Below are positions 1-6,458 of a DNA stretch of 9,827 bases, piece after piece. The notes under the pieces were generated by a model. It searched no databases. It was not told the DNA's origin and saw nothing but the letters and a program-made list of their open reading frames with translations. Source of the DNA: Cytophagales bacterium (GTDB lineage: Bacteria > Bacteroidota > Bacteroidia > Cytophagales > ES-bin-26); assembly GCA_014379925.1 (NCBI GenBank), contig JACMKY010000633.1:1-9827 (forward strand), written 5' to 3'. A program made the translations under genes and the position numbers. Position 1 is the first letter of the stretch; each line of letters begins with the position of its first letter.

Positions 1-401
1 GCAGCCAGCGCCGTGAGGCCCGCCACGGGCAGCGCCGGGGCCTGGGCAAACGTGAGGGAGGCGGGCACCCGGCCCACAATGGTGGCCGGCACACACAGCT
101 GCTCGGCGTAGGTGCCGTTGGAACCCATACTGCTGGAGTAGCCAAATACCGCGTCGCCTACCGCCCATTCGGTAACCGCCGCGCCCACTTTGTTTACCAC
201 CCCGGCAAAGTCGCGGCCCAGACTCGGAGAGCTGACCAGCTTGCTCTCGTGCCCGCCGCGCCGAATCTGGTAGTCGATGGGGTTGAACGAAGCGGCGCGT
301 AGCTGCACCCGGATATCGTGGGGGCCAGGTTCGGGGTCGGCTACCTCGGCCAAAGCAAAGTTCTCGACCCCGCCGTAGCCGGTCAGTACAATGGCTCTCA
401 T
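1..401 (-). CDS. Zinc-independent NADPH:quinone oxidoreductase-like dehydrogenase (N-terminal part, runs off left edge)
   Basis: The first 133 residues of a medium-chain dehydrogenase/reductase of the quinone oxidoreductase type are present; the family is usually about 310-330 residues, so more than half lies outside the window. Visible family blocks, in order, are MRAIVLTGYGG at the N-terminus, SFNPIDYQIRRGG, LGRDFAGVV, GDAVFGY, GTYAEQLCVP and PALPVAGLTAL, the last leading into the nucleotide-binding domain. The catalytic zinc cysteine of alcohol dehydrogenases is absent, as in QOR-type enzymes, which reduce quinones or enones with NAD(P)H in the cytoplasm. The ATG at 401-399 overlaps the TGA of the upstream arginase-like gene (ATGA), which implies co-transcription and translational coupling. 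Family identity is clear; the substrate cannot be told from this part. Confidence 0.88.
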   Translation of the reverse strand, partial: MRAIVLTGYGGVENFALAEVADPEPGPHDIRVQLRAASFNPIDYQIRRGGHESKLVSSPSLGRDFAGVVNKVGAAVTEWAVGDAVFGYSSSMGSNGTYAEQLCVPATIVGRVPASLTFAQAPALPVAGLTALA

Positions 402-1252
402 AAAACAGCGGGCTCACAAAGGTCGTTTGCAAGCCACTCTCCATACACCGCTAAGATGGGAGCGATGGGGGCCAGCTCGGCCAGCGTCGCGGCCATTGTT
501 TCGGTCAGTGATAAGCCGACGACGTGACAACTGGCCAGCAGCTCGCGCAGCAGCGCCGCCAGCTCCGTCGGCTCGAAGCCCCCGGCCACCGGGCACTGCA
601 AAGCCGGAAAGTGATTCGGATTCAGTACATCAAGGTCCAGGTGAATGTAGAGGTTGGCCGGCGGCTGCCGGCGCAGGGCCGCCAGCACCAAGGCGGGTGC
701 CGTGGCCGCGTCGGCATACACTGGCAGGCCATGCGCGGCAATAAAGTTGTCTTCAGCCGGGTCCGTATCGCGTAGGCCGGCGAAGAGCACCTGGCCGGGC
801 CGGAGCGGTGCCTCAACGCGAAACGCCGTGCCCGTGAACTCGCCTTCGAGCAGCAGCCGCAGCGGCATTCCGTGGAAGTGGCCGCTCGGCGACGAGGCCG
901 GGGTGTTCAGGTCGGCGTGGGCATCAAGCCAAAGCACGGTGAGCTGGCCGTCATAGCGCTGGTTGAAGTAGGCCACGGGCGCAATTTCGGCCGCGCAATC
1001 GCCTGCCAGCAGCAACAAGCGCCCTGGCTGCTGCTGGGCCAGCAGGGCCGTGGTGGCCGCGAACTGGTCAACCAACGGCTGGTAACCGCCGATGCCGTGC
1101 CGTGCCGTCAGCGCCGCCTCCGTCAGTGGCACTTCGAGCGTGGACACCTCGGCAAAAGCGGCGCGTAGCGAATGGGCTCCAGAGCACACGGCGGCGGTGG
1201 GGCCGGTTCCCTGCCATTGAGGAAAGTAAAGCAACTGAGGAACACTACGCAT
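398..1252 (-). CDS. Arginase/agmatinase-family (ureohydrolase fold) protein with an altered metal site
   Basis: A 284-residue protein of the arginase/agmatinase/formimidoylglutamase superfamily, cytoplasmic enzymes that use two Mn ions to hydrolyse guanidino or formimino groups. The metal motifs are readable in order: GDC at residues 84-86, DAHAD at 110-114, SGHFHGMPL at 123-131 and HLDLDV at 204-209. The usual first motif is GGDH; here the metal-binding His is Cys86, while Asp110, His112, Asp114, Asp206 and Asp208 are retained. I chose the ATG at 1252. The open frame continues upstream to 1363, but the added residues are Cys/Arg/Trp-rich and unlike the family, whereas MRSVPQLLYFPQWQGTG resembles a normal N-terminus. 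No Shine-Dalgarno is obvious. The gene is translationally coupled to the downstream oxidoreductase. Arginase, agmatinase, another guanidine hydrolase or a non-catalytic homologue are all possible. Confidence 0.87.
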   Translation of the reverse strand: MRSVPQLLYFPQWQGTGPTAAVCSGAHSLRAAFAEVSTLEVPLTEAALTARHGIGGYQPLVDQFAATTALLAQQQPGRLLLLAGDCAAEIAPVAYFNQRYDGQLTVLWLDAHADLNTPASSPSGHFHGMPLRLLLEGEFTGTAFRVEAPLRPGQVLFAGLRDTDPAEDNFIAAHGLPVYADAATAPALVLAALRRQPPANLYIHLDLDVLNPNHFPALQCPVAGGFEPTELAALLRELLASCHVVGLSLTETMAATLAELAPIAPILAVYGEWLANDLCEPAVL

Positions 1253-1404
1253 GAGAATAAGCCAGCAAAGAATTGCAAGGGGCCCTTGTAGCCGCCTGCG
1301 TACCCAGCAACAGAATGGGCAATACCCTTGTCTGGGTCCGCTCTGAAAACGGTAATATAGCACGTAAAGCCCTTATAATCTGCGCCCTGAGCACAGAAAG
1401 GGTT

Positions 1405-1426
1405 GGTAGTGGTATTTTGTAGTTGG
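1405..1426 (+). repeat. Left terminal inverted repeat of the IS1-family element
   Basis: A 22-base terminal repeat beginning GGTAGTGGTA and ending TAGTTGG. It pairs with the complement of 2169-2190 with two mismatches. It lies just outside the transposase stop codon at 1431-1429, as expected for this compact family. Confidence 0.88.
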
Positions 1427-1428
1427 CA

Positions 1429-2137
1429 CTATGTTTTGCTCACGTTGTAGTAGTAAGCCCAAAGCTTAAAATGAAGATTAAGCATATATTCTTTTTTGGA
1501 AAAAGACAATGTTTTACGAACTAATCGGCTGAATCGTTGGCGAATCGTATTGTTTAGCCGCTCAATATGGGCGGTTTCACCGGTTTCTTTACCCACCTTT
1601 CGATGCCGTTTTGGTGGAATACAATTATAGGATTTCCAAAAATCAGAAAAACTATTACAACGTAGATAAGCGTATGGTAATTTACGCCACAAGCGTTTGC
1701 AAGATGTCATTGATCCATCTCCAATGAAAAAAGAAACAATTTGTCTATTTTGGCGACATTACGCTATCCATATTCGTATTTGATTGACTTTTAACAAAGT
1801 GAAGCTGAAAACTTCGTCCAACTCCAAAACAAATTCTTTTTGAGCAGTCAGAATAGTGATTTTGAAATCGGCTAACGATTGGGCTTTTTTTTAACCATTT
1901 TTGAATGGTAACGTGGCTAACCTTGAAGATACGGGCCGTTGAAGGAAAGCTATTTCGTTCTTGGTAAGTTTGAACTACTTGTTGTAAATCGACTTGCTTT
2001 GATTTTTGAACCGAACCCAGAACGCGGGTTACCCCGCAATCTTTACATTGATAACGTTGCTGACCGGAGGCGTTTTTACCATTCAGAATTAGGTTCTTGC
2101 TTTGACACCGATGGCAAGTGCGTGCTTCTAAAATCAT
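1429..2137 (-). pseudogene. IS1-family transposase, broken by a frameshift and a stop codon
   Basis: The first half, from ATG 2137, encodes a zinc-finger domain (CHRC at residues 8-11, CKDC at 31-34) and a helix-turn-helix ending VSHVTIQKWLKK, as in InsA. At the run of eight A on the minus strand (1892-1885) the frame must skip one base to continue as AQSLADFK, then LELDEVFSF with the first catalytic Asp, FIGDGS, and finally GETAHIERLNN with the catalytic Glu. In that second frame a TAA at 1761-1759 interrupts IWIA/CRQNRQ; one base change would restore Leu (TTA). The shift needed is +1, not the -1 slip used by IS1 itself, so it is more likely a one-base insertion in the A-run than programmed frameshifting. 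Each intact half is too short to act alone. Confidence 0.87.
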
Positions 2138-2168
2138 AGTCAATCTTTTTTGGAACAAAGATACTAAA

Positions 2169-2190
2169 CCAACTATAAAGTACCACTACC
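2169..2190 (-). repeat. Right terminal inverted repeat of the IS1-family element
   Basis: Read on the minus strand this begins GGTAGTGGTA and ends TAGTTGG, matching 1405-1426 except at two positions (C for T and A for G). It lies about 30 bases upstream of the transposase start and probably overlaps its promoter. Confidence 0.88.
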
Positions 2191-2776
2191 GTATTTCCGT
2201 TTGGAAGCATTTCTGCCCCGCTAATCCTCCCCGTGCAACAAGCGGCAGCGACGAATGCGGATATGATGACGAAGGGCTACTGGAAAAGGGTCGAGCACCT
2301 ACTGTTGGCGAGGCGGAGCGGTTTTAAACCCCCAGCCCAACCAGCGGCAGCACTGCTGACAGCCGTCAGCAAGGGCGTGAATCGTCGGTTGAAGCGTGCT
2401 GCAGTGCGCACGGGCTTACCCTGATGGCTCTCCATGCAGCAACGGGCACTTTCCCAGTTGCCCCCAAAATACCAGGCTGACAGCAAGGCCGTGGTCAAGA
2501 TCAAGGCATCATCGAACTTTACGAAGCAACGCCGCGAACAGCGGCCCCGGACGGTGAGGAGGTTGTTTATGGTTTACTGCTTGCAGAATATCGTCGAGAA
2601 AAACTACATTGCGAGGGTGTTATCGTCGCGCCTGGGAAGGGTAGTTGGAGGTTGAGTCATTTCAAATCTACGCTTTTCAGGCCCTACGGTAACACTTTCA
2701 GTAACCAGCCACTTGGGTTAAGTAGTTGCGTAATTGTGGCGGTTTGTTGGTCACTCCGGAAAGGCATATCTCCCAA
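2191..2776. other. Long region without a recognisable gene, between the IS and the permease
   Basis: These 586 bases hold no gene I can recognise. A small perfect hairpin (TGCTGAC, loop AGCC, GTCAGCA) lies at 2354-2371 without a T-tract, so it is not a standard terminator. A shared core GCTGACAGC occurs at 2355-2363 and again near 2476. On the plus strand one frame stays open from 2481 to 2882 without an ATG; its part at about 2499-2660 gives protein-like residues such as GIIELYEATPRTAAPDGEE and EYRREKLHCEGVIV, which I cannot assign to a family. It could be the eroded tail of a gene cut when the IS arrived or when flanking DNA was lost. No Bacteroidota-type promoter (TTTG, then TAnnTTTG) was found ahead of the permease. 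Confidence 0.5.
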
Positions 2777-5131
2777 ATGCTTCGTAATTACCTCCTCATC
2801 ACCTTTCGCAATTTGCTGCGTTACCGCATCTTTTCCAGTATCAACATCCTGGGATTGGCCCTGGGAATCGCGGGCAGCTTGCTAATCGGGCTTTGGGTGC
2901 GGGATGAGGTGGGCGTGGATGCCTTTCACGCGAACGGACGGCAGCTCTACCAGGTAATGGAGCAGCAGTTCTACGACGGTGGCAAGCAACAGGTCCTCAT
3001 CTACACCCCGGGCCTGCTCTACCAGGAACTGAAGCGATTTCCCGAAATCACCCACGCCAGCGTGTTTACCTGGTGGGACAACCCATTGGCATTCCGGGTG
3101 GGAAGCAAGGTTGGCAAGGAGTCGGGGCGTTATGCCAGCGGGGATTTCTTCCGGATGTTCAGCTATCCACTGCTGGCGGGCAAAGCCGAAACGGCGCTTC
3201 AATCGGCCACCGGGGTGGCCATCTCCCAAAGAATGGCCAGCCGGTATTTCGGCAGCCCCCAAGTGGCCCTGGGGCAAACCCTCCGCGTCGAGAACCGTCA
3301 GGATTACCGGGTAACGGCGGTCTTCCGGGACGTGCCGGATAATTCCTCCTACCAGTTTGACTTTGTGTTGCCCTGGCCGGTATTCGTCGCCCAAAACGCC
3401 TGGACCAAAGATTGGAACAACAGCGGACCGGTCACCTTCATTCAAATCCGGCCGGATGCCGATGGTGCCCGGCTGGAGGCCAAACTACGGTTCTTGCTCA
3501 AAAGCTACCGGAAGGACCCCGGAACGCAGCTTTTCCTGCAACCCTACCGGGAAGGCTACCTGTACTCCGTCTTCAAAAACGGTCGGCAGCGGGGTGGACG
3601 CATTGAATACGTGCGGTTGTTTTCGGCGGTAGCGGTGTTTATCCTGCTGATCGCCTGCATCAACTTCACGAACCTCTCGACCGCCCAATCGTTCAAGCGG
3701 TCCCGGGAAGTAGGCGTGCGCAAAGTGATGGGAACCGTACGGTCCCATTTGATCGGGCAGTTTCTGGGGGAGGCCCTCCTGCTGACGCTGCTGGCAGTGA
3801 TGCTGGCTTTGGCCATCACCGCCTGGATGCTGCCCGTCTTCAACCAGCTCACCGGCAAGCACATCCGGATTCCGTTGTCCCAGCCTTCCTTCCTGTTCAG
3901 CCTGGGGGTGCTCACGCTCCTGGTTGGGCTGGTGGCGGGCAGTTATCCGGCCCTGTACCTGTCCTCGCTCAAGCCGGTAAGGGTACTGAAGACGGCTCCC
4001 CGGTTAAGGTCCCAAGCCAGGCTTTTCCGGCAGGGGTTGGTGGTGTTGCAATTCACCTTGTCGGTTCTGCTCATCTTCGGGACGATCGTGGTCTACCAGC
4101 AGGTGAGCTACCTTCGGAGCAAGCAACTGGGCTACGAACGGGAAAACCTGCTCTACGTTCCTATTGAAGGCGCGTTGAAGTATCCCCGCTTCAAACGGGC
4201 GTTGGTGAAGCTGCCCGGCATCCTGGCCGTTACCCGGATGACCCAGTTGCCCATCCACATCGGCGGTCTCACCTGGGAACTGCATTGGGAAGGCAAGCCG
4301 CCCAACGCCCGGATTTCCTTCGTGCAGAATTCGGTCGGGTACGATTTCACCCGAACGCTCGGGTTGAAACTCCGGCAGGGGCGGGACTTTTCCCCCGCGT
4401 TCCCCGGCGATACCAGCGCTTACCTGATCAACGAAACCGCCGCCAAGGCAATGGGCATGGCCCATCCCGTGGGGCAATCGGTCATTTTCCGGGGCCGACC
4501 GGGAAAAATTGTGGGCCTGCTGCCGGATTTTCATTTCCAATCCCTGCGCACCCCTATTGAGCCCCTGCTGATCTGGCTGCAGGAGGAGAATGCCCCCGGA
4601 AGCGTGATGGTACGGACCCAGCCCGGCAAAACCCGGGAAGCCATCGGCCGCATTTCCTCCCTGGCCCGGAAAATGAACCCCCACGTACCGTTTACCCACC
4701 ACTTCGTGGAGGAGGAATACCAGCAACTTTACGGCGGTGAACAAGTCATCGGCAAGCTGGCTAACTACTTTGCCTTCCTGGGCATTTTCATCAGTTGCCT
4801 GGGTCTGCTGGGGCTGGTGACTTTCAGCGCCGAGCAACGCACCAAAGAGATCGGTGTCCGCAAGATGCTGGGTGCCAATACAATTACCATTGTGGTGATG
4901 CTTTCCAAGGACTTCCTGAAACTGGTTCTTTTGGCCAATGGGCTGGCCTTGCCATTGGCTTGGTGGGCCATGAACCACTGGCTGGAGGATTTTGCCTACC
5001 GAACCGCCATTCACTGGTGGATATTCGCTTTGGCGGGGGGCACTTCCCTGCTGATTGCCCTGCTTACCATCGGCTGGCAAGTGATTGAGGCGGCCGTGTC
5101 CAACCCGATCAAATCGCTGCGGACGGAATAA
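2777..5131 (+). CDS. ABC transporter permease, MacB/FtsX type (two FtsX domains)
   Basis: A 784-residue inner-membrane permease of the large form common in Bacteroidota, with the MacB periplasmic-core/FtsX domain pair present twice. A membrane helix lies at about residues 22-41, followed by an extracytoplasmic domain, helices near 279-300, 324-358 and 371-404, another at about 420-447 starting the second repeat, a second extracytoplasmic domain, then helices near 660-690, 715-736 and 746-772. The characteristic cytoplasmic motif appears twice, as REVGVRKVMG and KEIGVRKMLGA, and the C-terminus NPIKSLRTE is typical. The start at 2777 is chosen because MLRNYLLITFRNLLR matches the family; an upstream TTG extension to 2726 does not. 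Such proteins work with a LolD/MacB-like ATPase in lipoprotein, peptide or drug export, but no ATPase lies in this window. The substrate is unknown. Confidence 0.93.
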   Translation: MLRNYLLITFRNLLRYRIFSSINILGLALGIAGSLLIGLWVRDEVGVDAFHANGRQLYQVMEQQFYDGGKQQVLIYTPGLLYQELKRFPEITHASVFTWWDNPLAFRVGSKVGKESGRYASGDFFRMFSYPLLAGKAETALQSATGVAISQRMASRYFGSPQVALGQTLRVENRQDYRVTAVFRDVPDNSSYQFDFVLPWPVFVAQNAWTKDWNNSGPVTFIQIRPDADGARLEAKLRFLLKSYRKDPGTQLFLQPYREGYLYSVFKNGRQRGGRIEYVRLFSAVAVFILLIACINFTNLSTAQSFKRSREVGVRKVMGTVRSHLIGQFLGEALLLTLLAVMLALAITAWMLPVFNQLTGKHIRIPLSQPSFLFSLGVLTLLVGLVAGSYPALYLSSLKPVRVLKTAPRLRSQARLFRQGLVVLQFTLSVLLIFGTIVVYQQVSYLRSKQLGYERENLLYVPIEGALKYPRFKRALVKLPGILAVTRMTQLPIHIGGLTWELHWEGKPPNARISFVQNSVGYDFTRTLGLKLRQGRDFSPAFPGDTSAYLINETAAKAMGMAHPVGQSVIFRGRPGKIVGLLPDFHFQSLRTPIEPLLIWLQEENAPGSVMVRTQPGKTREAIGRISSLARKMNPHVPFTHHFVEEEYQQLYGGEQVIGKLANYFAFLGIFISCLGLLGLVTFSAEQRTKEIGVRKMLGANTITIVVMLSKDFLKLVLLANGLALPLAWWAMNHWLEDFAYRTAIHWWIFALAGGTSLLIALLTIGWQVIEAAVSNPIKSLRTE

Positions 5132-5138
5132 CCTGGCC

Positions 5139-5165
5139 GGTTCGGAGGTTTAAATGCCCCGAACC
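5139..5165 (+). promoter_or_regulatory. Strong Shine-Dalgarno inside a small hairpin
   Basis: GGAGG at 5144-5148 stands five bases before the ATG at 5154, an ideal ribosome binding site and the only such site noticed ahead of a start in this window. The arms GGTTCGG (5139-5145) and CCGAACC (5159-5165) are perfectly complementary over seven bases. The stem takes up the first two G of the Shine-Dalgarno, and the ATG lies in the 13-base loop. It could act as a translational switch for the small ORF or as a weak 3' structure for the permease mRNA; it lacks a T-tract. Confidence 0.4.
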
Positions 5166-5261
5166 ATTACACCCGCGAGTTATCCCTCGGTTAAGGCGTT
5201 GATCTTTGCGGCCGGGCTCATCAACTTTGTGGCGAACTGCCATTGGCTGGCCAAATTCTGA
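5154..5261 (+). CDS. Possible 35-residue small membrane protein
   Basis: A short open frame beginning MPRTITPASYPSVK and continuing with a hydrophobic stretch, ALIFAAGLINFVANCHWLA at residues 15-33, long enough to cross the membrane once. It begins 22 bases after the permease stop and has a GGAGG ribosome binding site at ideal spacing, which favours real translation in the same transcript as the permease. I do not recognise a family. The hydrophobic part faintly recalls the first helix of DoxX-like membrane proteins, so it might instead be the N-terminal stub of a lost gene. Chance occurrence cannot be excluded at this length. Confidence 0.35.
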   Translation: MPRTITPASYPSVKALIFAAGLINFVANCHWLAKF

Positions 5262-5363
5262 AACGAGCGGGTGACTCTTCTGCCCACACCGCGGGTGAAA
5301 TACTAACCCGATCCGTTAAACCATTCCGGCCGGTTTGGCCTCTAAGCTTTCAAACGCAAAAAA

Positions 5364-6230
5364 ATGACCCTTCTCAAAAGTTTGCTGGTAGGTTGTATGG
5401 TCTTTTACGCAACCGAAGCGTGGGCCTTCAAAAGCCCGGTCCTTGGCCCGGACAGCACGGGCCTTCCCGGTGATTATTTCAGCCTGGAAGGAGCCCTGGA
5501 GTTGTTCAAGAACGCCAACTCCCTGGAAGAATTTGAGCGAACGCTCAATACGCCGGACAATTACTGCAACAACCTCGACCTGAACGAGGATGGCGCGGTG
5601 GATTACGTCAAAGTGGTTGATCACGTGGAGGGCAATGCGCACGCCATCGTTCTGCAGACCTCCGTCAGTGAAACGGAATCCCAGGACATTGCCGTCATAG
5701 AAATTGAAAAAAACGGGAATCAGTCCGTCCTCGTTCAGATCATTGGGGACGAGGAATTGTACGGCGAAGAGCGGATTGTTGAATCCAACGAGGTGCGTTC
5801 CACCCCGGAGCCGGTAAGGGCCGCTTCAGAACCGCAAAAGATCGTGGTAAACGCGTGGGGATGGCCATCCGTGCGGTACATCTACGCGCCCGGTTACGTA
5901 GTTTACCAACCCGCGTGGCGGTGGCGGCATTACCCCGTTTACTGGCAACCGTGGCGGCCCCATCCTTTGGCGTGGCACTATTCCCGCCCCCGCCCGTTCC
6001 GGACGAATTACCGGGTCGTACGGGTACACCGGTCGGTGTACGCGCCCCGCATTTATCGACCGCACCGGACTACGTCGGTCGTGGTGAAAAACCGCTACCA
6101 CGTTACCAGGGTCAACCGGAACCACGCCCACGTTCACGTCCATAAAACCAACAACCGGCCGGTAAGGACGAAAGTGGTGAAAACAAAAAACAACCGGGAT
6201 GGCCGACGGGGAGAACGCGGTGGCCGGTGA
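5364..6230 (+). CDS. Secreted Bacteroidota protein with EF-hand-like loop and basic, aromatic-rich C-terminus
   Basis: A 288-residue protein of unknown function. It begins with a signal peptide (about residues 1-21, ending ATEAWA) and is therefore exported. An N-terminal domain follows, at about residues 38-145, with a DxNxDG calcium-type loop (Asp72, Asn74, Asp76, Asp80 in NLDLNEDGAVDYVKV) and the stretch SQDIAVIEIEKNGN. This half looks like a conserved domain seen in uncharacterised secreted proteins of this phylum. From about residue 160 the composition changes to Trp, Tyr, Pro, Arg and His (for example WRWRHYPVYWQPWRPHP) and ends in a Lys/Arg/Asn tail, very basic and probably disordered or surface-binding. 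It could bind nucleic acid, polysaccharide or negatively charged envelope. The ATG follows an A-rich leader (GCAAAAAA), and 102 bases separate it from the small ORF. It is not clearly co-transcribed with its neighbours. Confidence 0.85.
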   Translation: MTLLKSLLVGCMVFYATEAWAFKSPVLGPDSTGLPGDYFSLEGALELFKNANSLEEFERTLNTPDNYCNNLDLNEDGAVDYVKVVDHVEGNAHAIVLQTSVSETESQDIAVIEIEKNGNQSVLVQIIGDEELYGEERIVESNEVRSTPEPVRAASEPQKIVVNAWGWPSVRYIYAPGYVVYQPAWRWRHYPVYWQPWRPHPLAWHYSRPRPFRTNYRVVRVHRSVYAPRIYRPHRTTSVVVKNRYHVTRVNRNHAHVHVHKTNNRPVRTKVVKTKNNRDGRRGERGGR

Positions 6231-6334
6231 TACCGGAGCCGGGGCGCGGCGGGCTGTCTTCGTCCGGCCCGGCTTACGGGCGTTGGGCAGGACGATCCGC
6301 CCCGCGCCCGCCAAGTAGCCAGGCTCGCCACTAC

Positions 6335-6357
6335 CCCGCCTGACGCCGGTCGGCGGG
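6335..6357 (+). terminator. GC-rich hairpin, possible terminator
   Basis: CCCGCC at 6335-6340 pairs with GGCGGG at 6352-6357, and GAC/GTC continue the stem across a one-base bulge, leaving the loop GCCG. It is a stable structure about 105 bases downstream of the secreted-protein gene. No T-tract follows, so an intrinsic terminator is only one possibility. Confidence 0.3.
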
Positions 6358-6458
6358 TTGCCGGGCGGAACCAGCCGGATGGATTTCTTAATGCAGACAT
6401 AACCTGGAAGTAACTTTTATGCAATCCGAATTTTCAAATTTGCGGAAAACTTCCCCGC

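Larger units (their letters stand above)
1405..2190 (-). mobile_element. IS1-family insertion sequence, complete between its inverted repeats
   Basis: The element is 786 bp, in the normal size range for IS1-family elements (IS1 itself is 768 bp). It is bounded by inverted repeats at 1405-1426 and 2169-2190 that match at 20 of 22 positions, both starting GGTAGTGGTA. It is visibly more AT-rich than the genes on either side, suggesting an origin outside this genome. The single transposase gene lies on the minus strand and fills almost the whole element, but is broken. The 8-9 bp duplicated target expected for this family is not visible: the left flank ends in GAAAGGGTT and the right flank begins GTATTTCCG. 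The copy therefore appears to be an inactive remnant, possibly at a rearrangement junction. Confidence 0.88.

Noticed and set aside
1253..1363. Upstream extension of the arginase-like gene
   Set aside because: Adds a Cys/Arg/Trp-rich segment not seen in the family. ATG 1252 gives a normal N-terminus and length.
1885..1892. Programmed -1 frameshift in the IS transposase, as in IS1
   Set aside because: A -1 slip on this A-run meets a TAG four codons later. Only a +1 shift reaches the catalytic frame, and a further stop codon remains.
2277..2504. 75-codon minus-strand frame in the region after the IS
   Set aside because: No start context, no recognisable domain and Ala/Arg-rich composition. 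Not enough to call a gene.
2882..3445. 187-codon open frame on the minus strand
   Set aside because: Shadow of the permease periplasmic domain; composition is not protein-like and there is no family signal.
4004..5080. 358-codon open frame on the minus strand
   Set aside because: Antisense shadow of the permease. Gln/Gly/Pro/His-rich composition with no domain pattern, whereas the plus strand gives a clear FtsX protein.
5826..6314. 162-codon open frame on the minus strand over the basic tail of the secreted protein
   Set aside because: The plus-strand protein has a signal peptide and conserved N-terminal domain in one continuous frame. The antisense frame mirrors its Arg/Pro-rich codons.
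6416..6442. Promoter of Bacteroidota type (TTTG and TAnnTTTG) ahead of glpQ
   Set aside because: Only CAAATTTG with a poor upstream box is present, and the implied leader would be about ten bases. Too weak to list.
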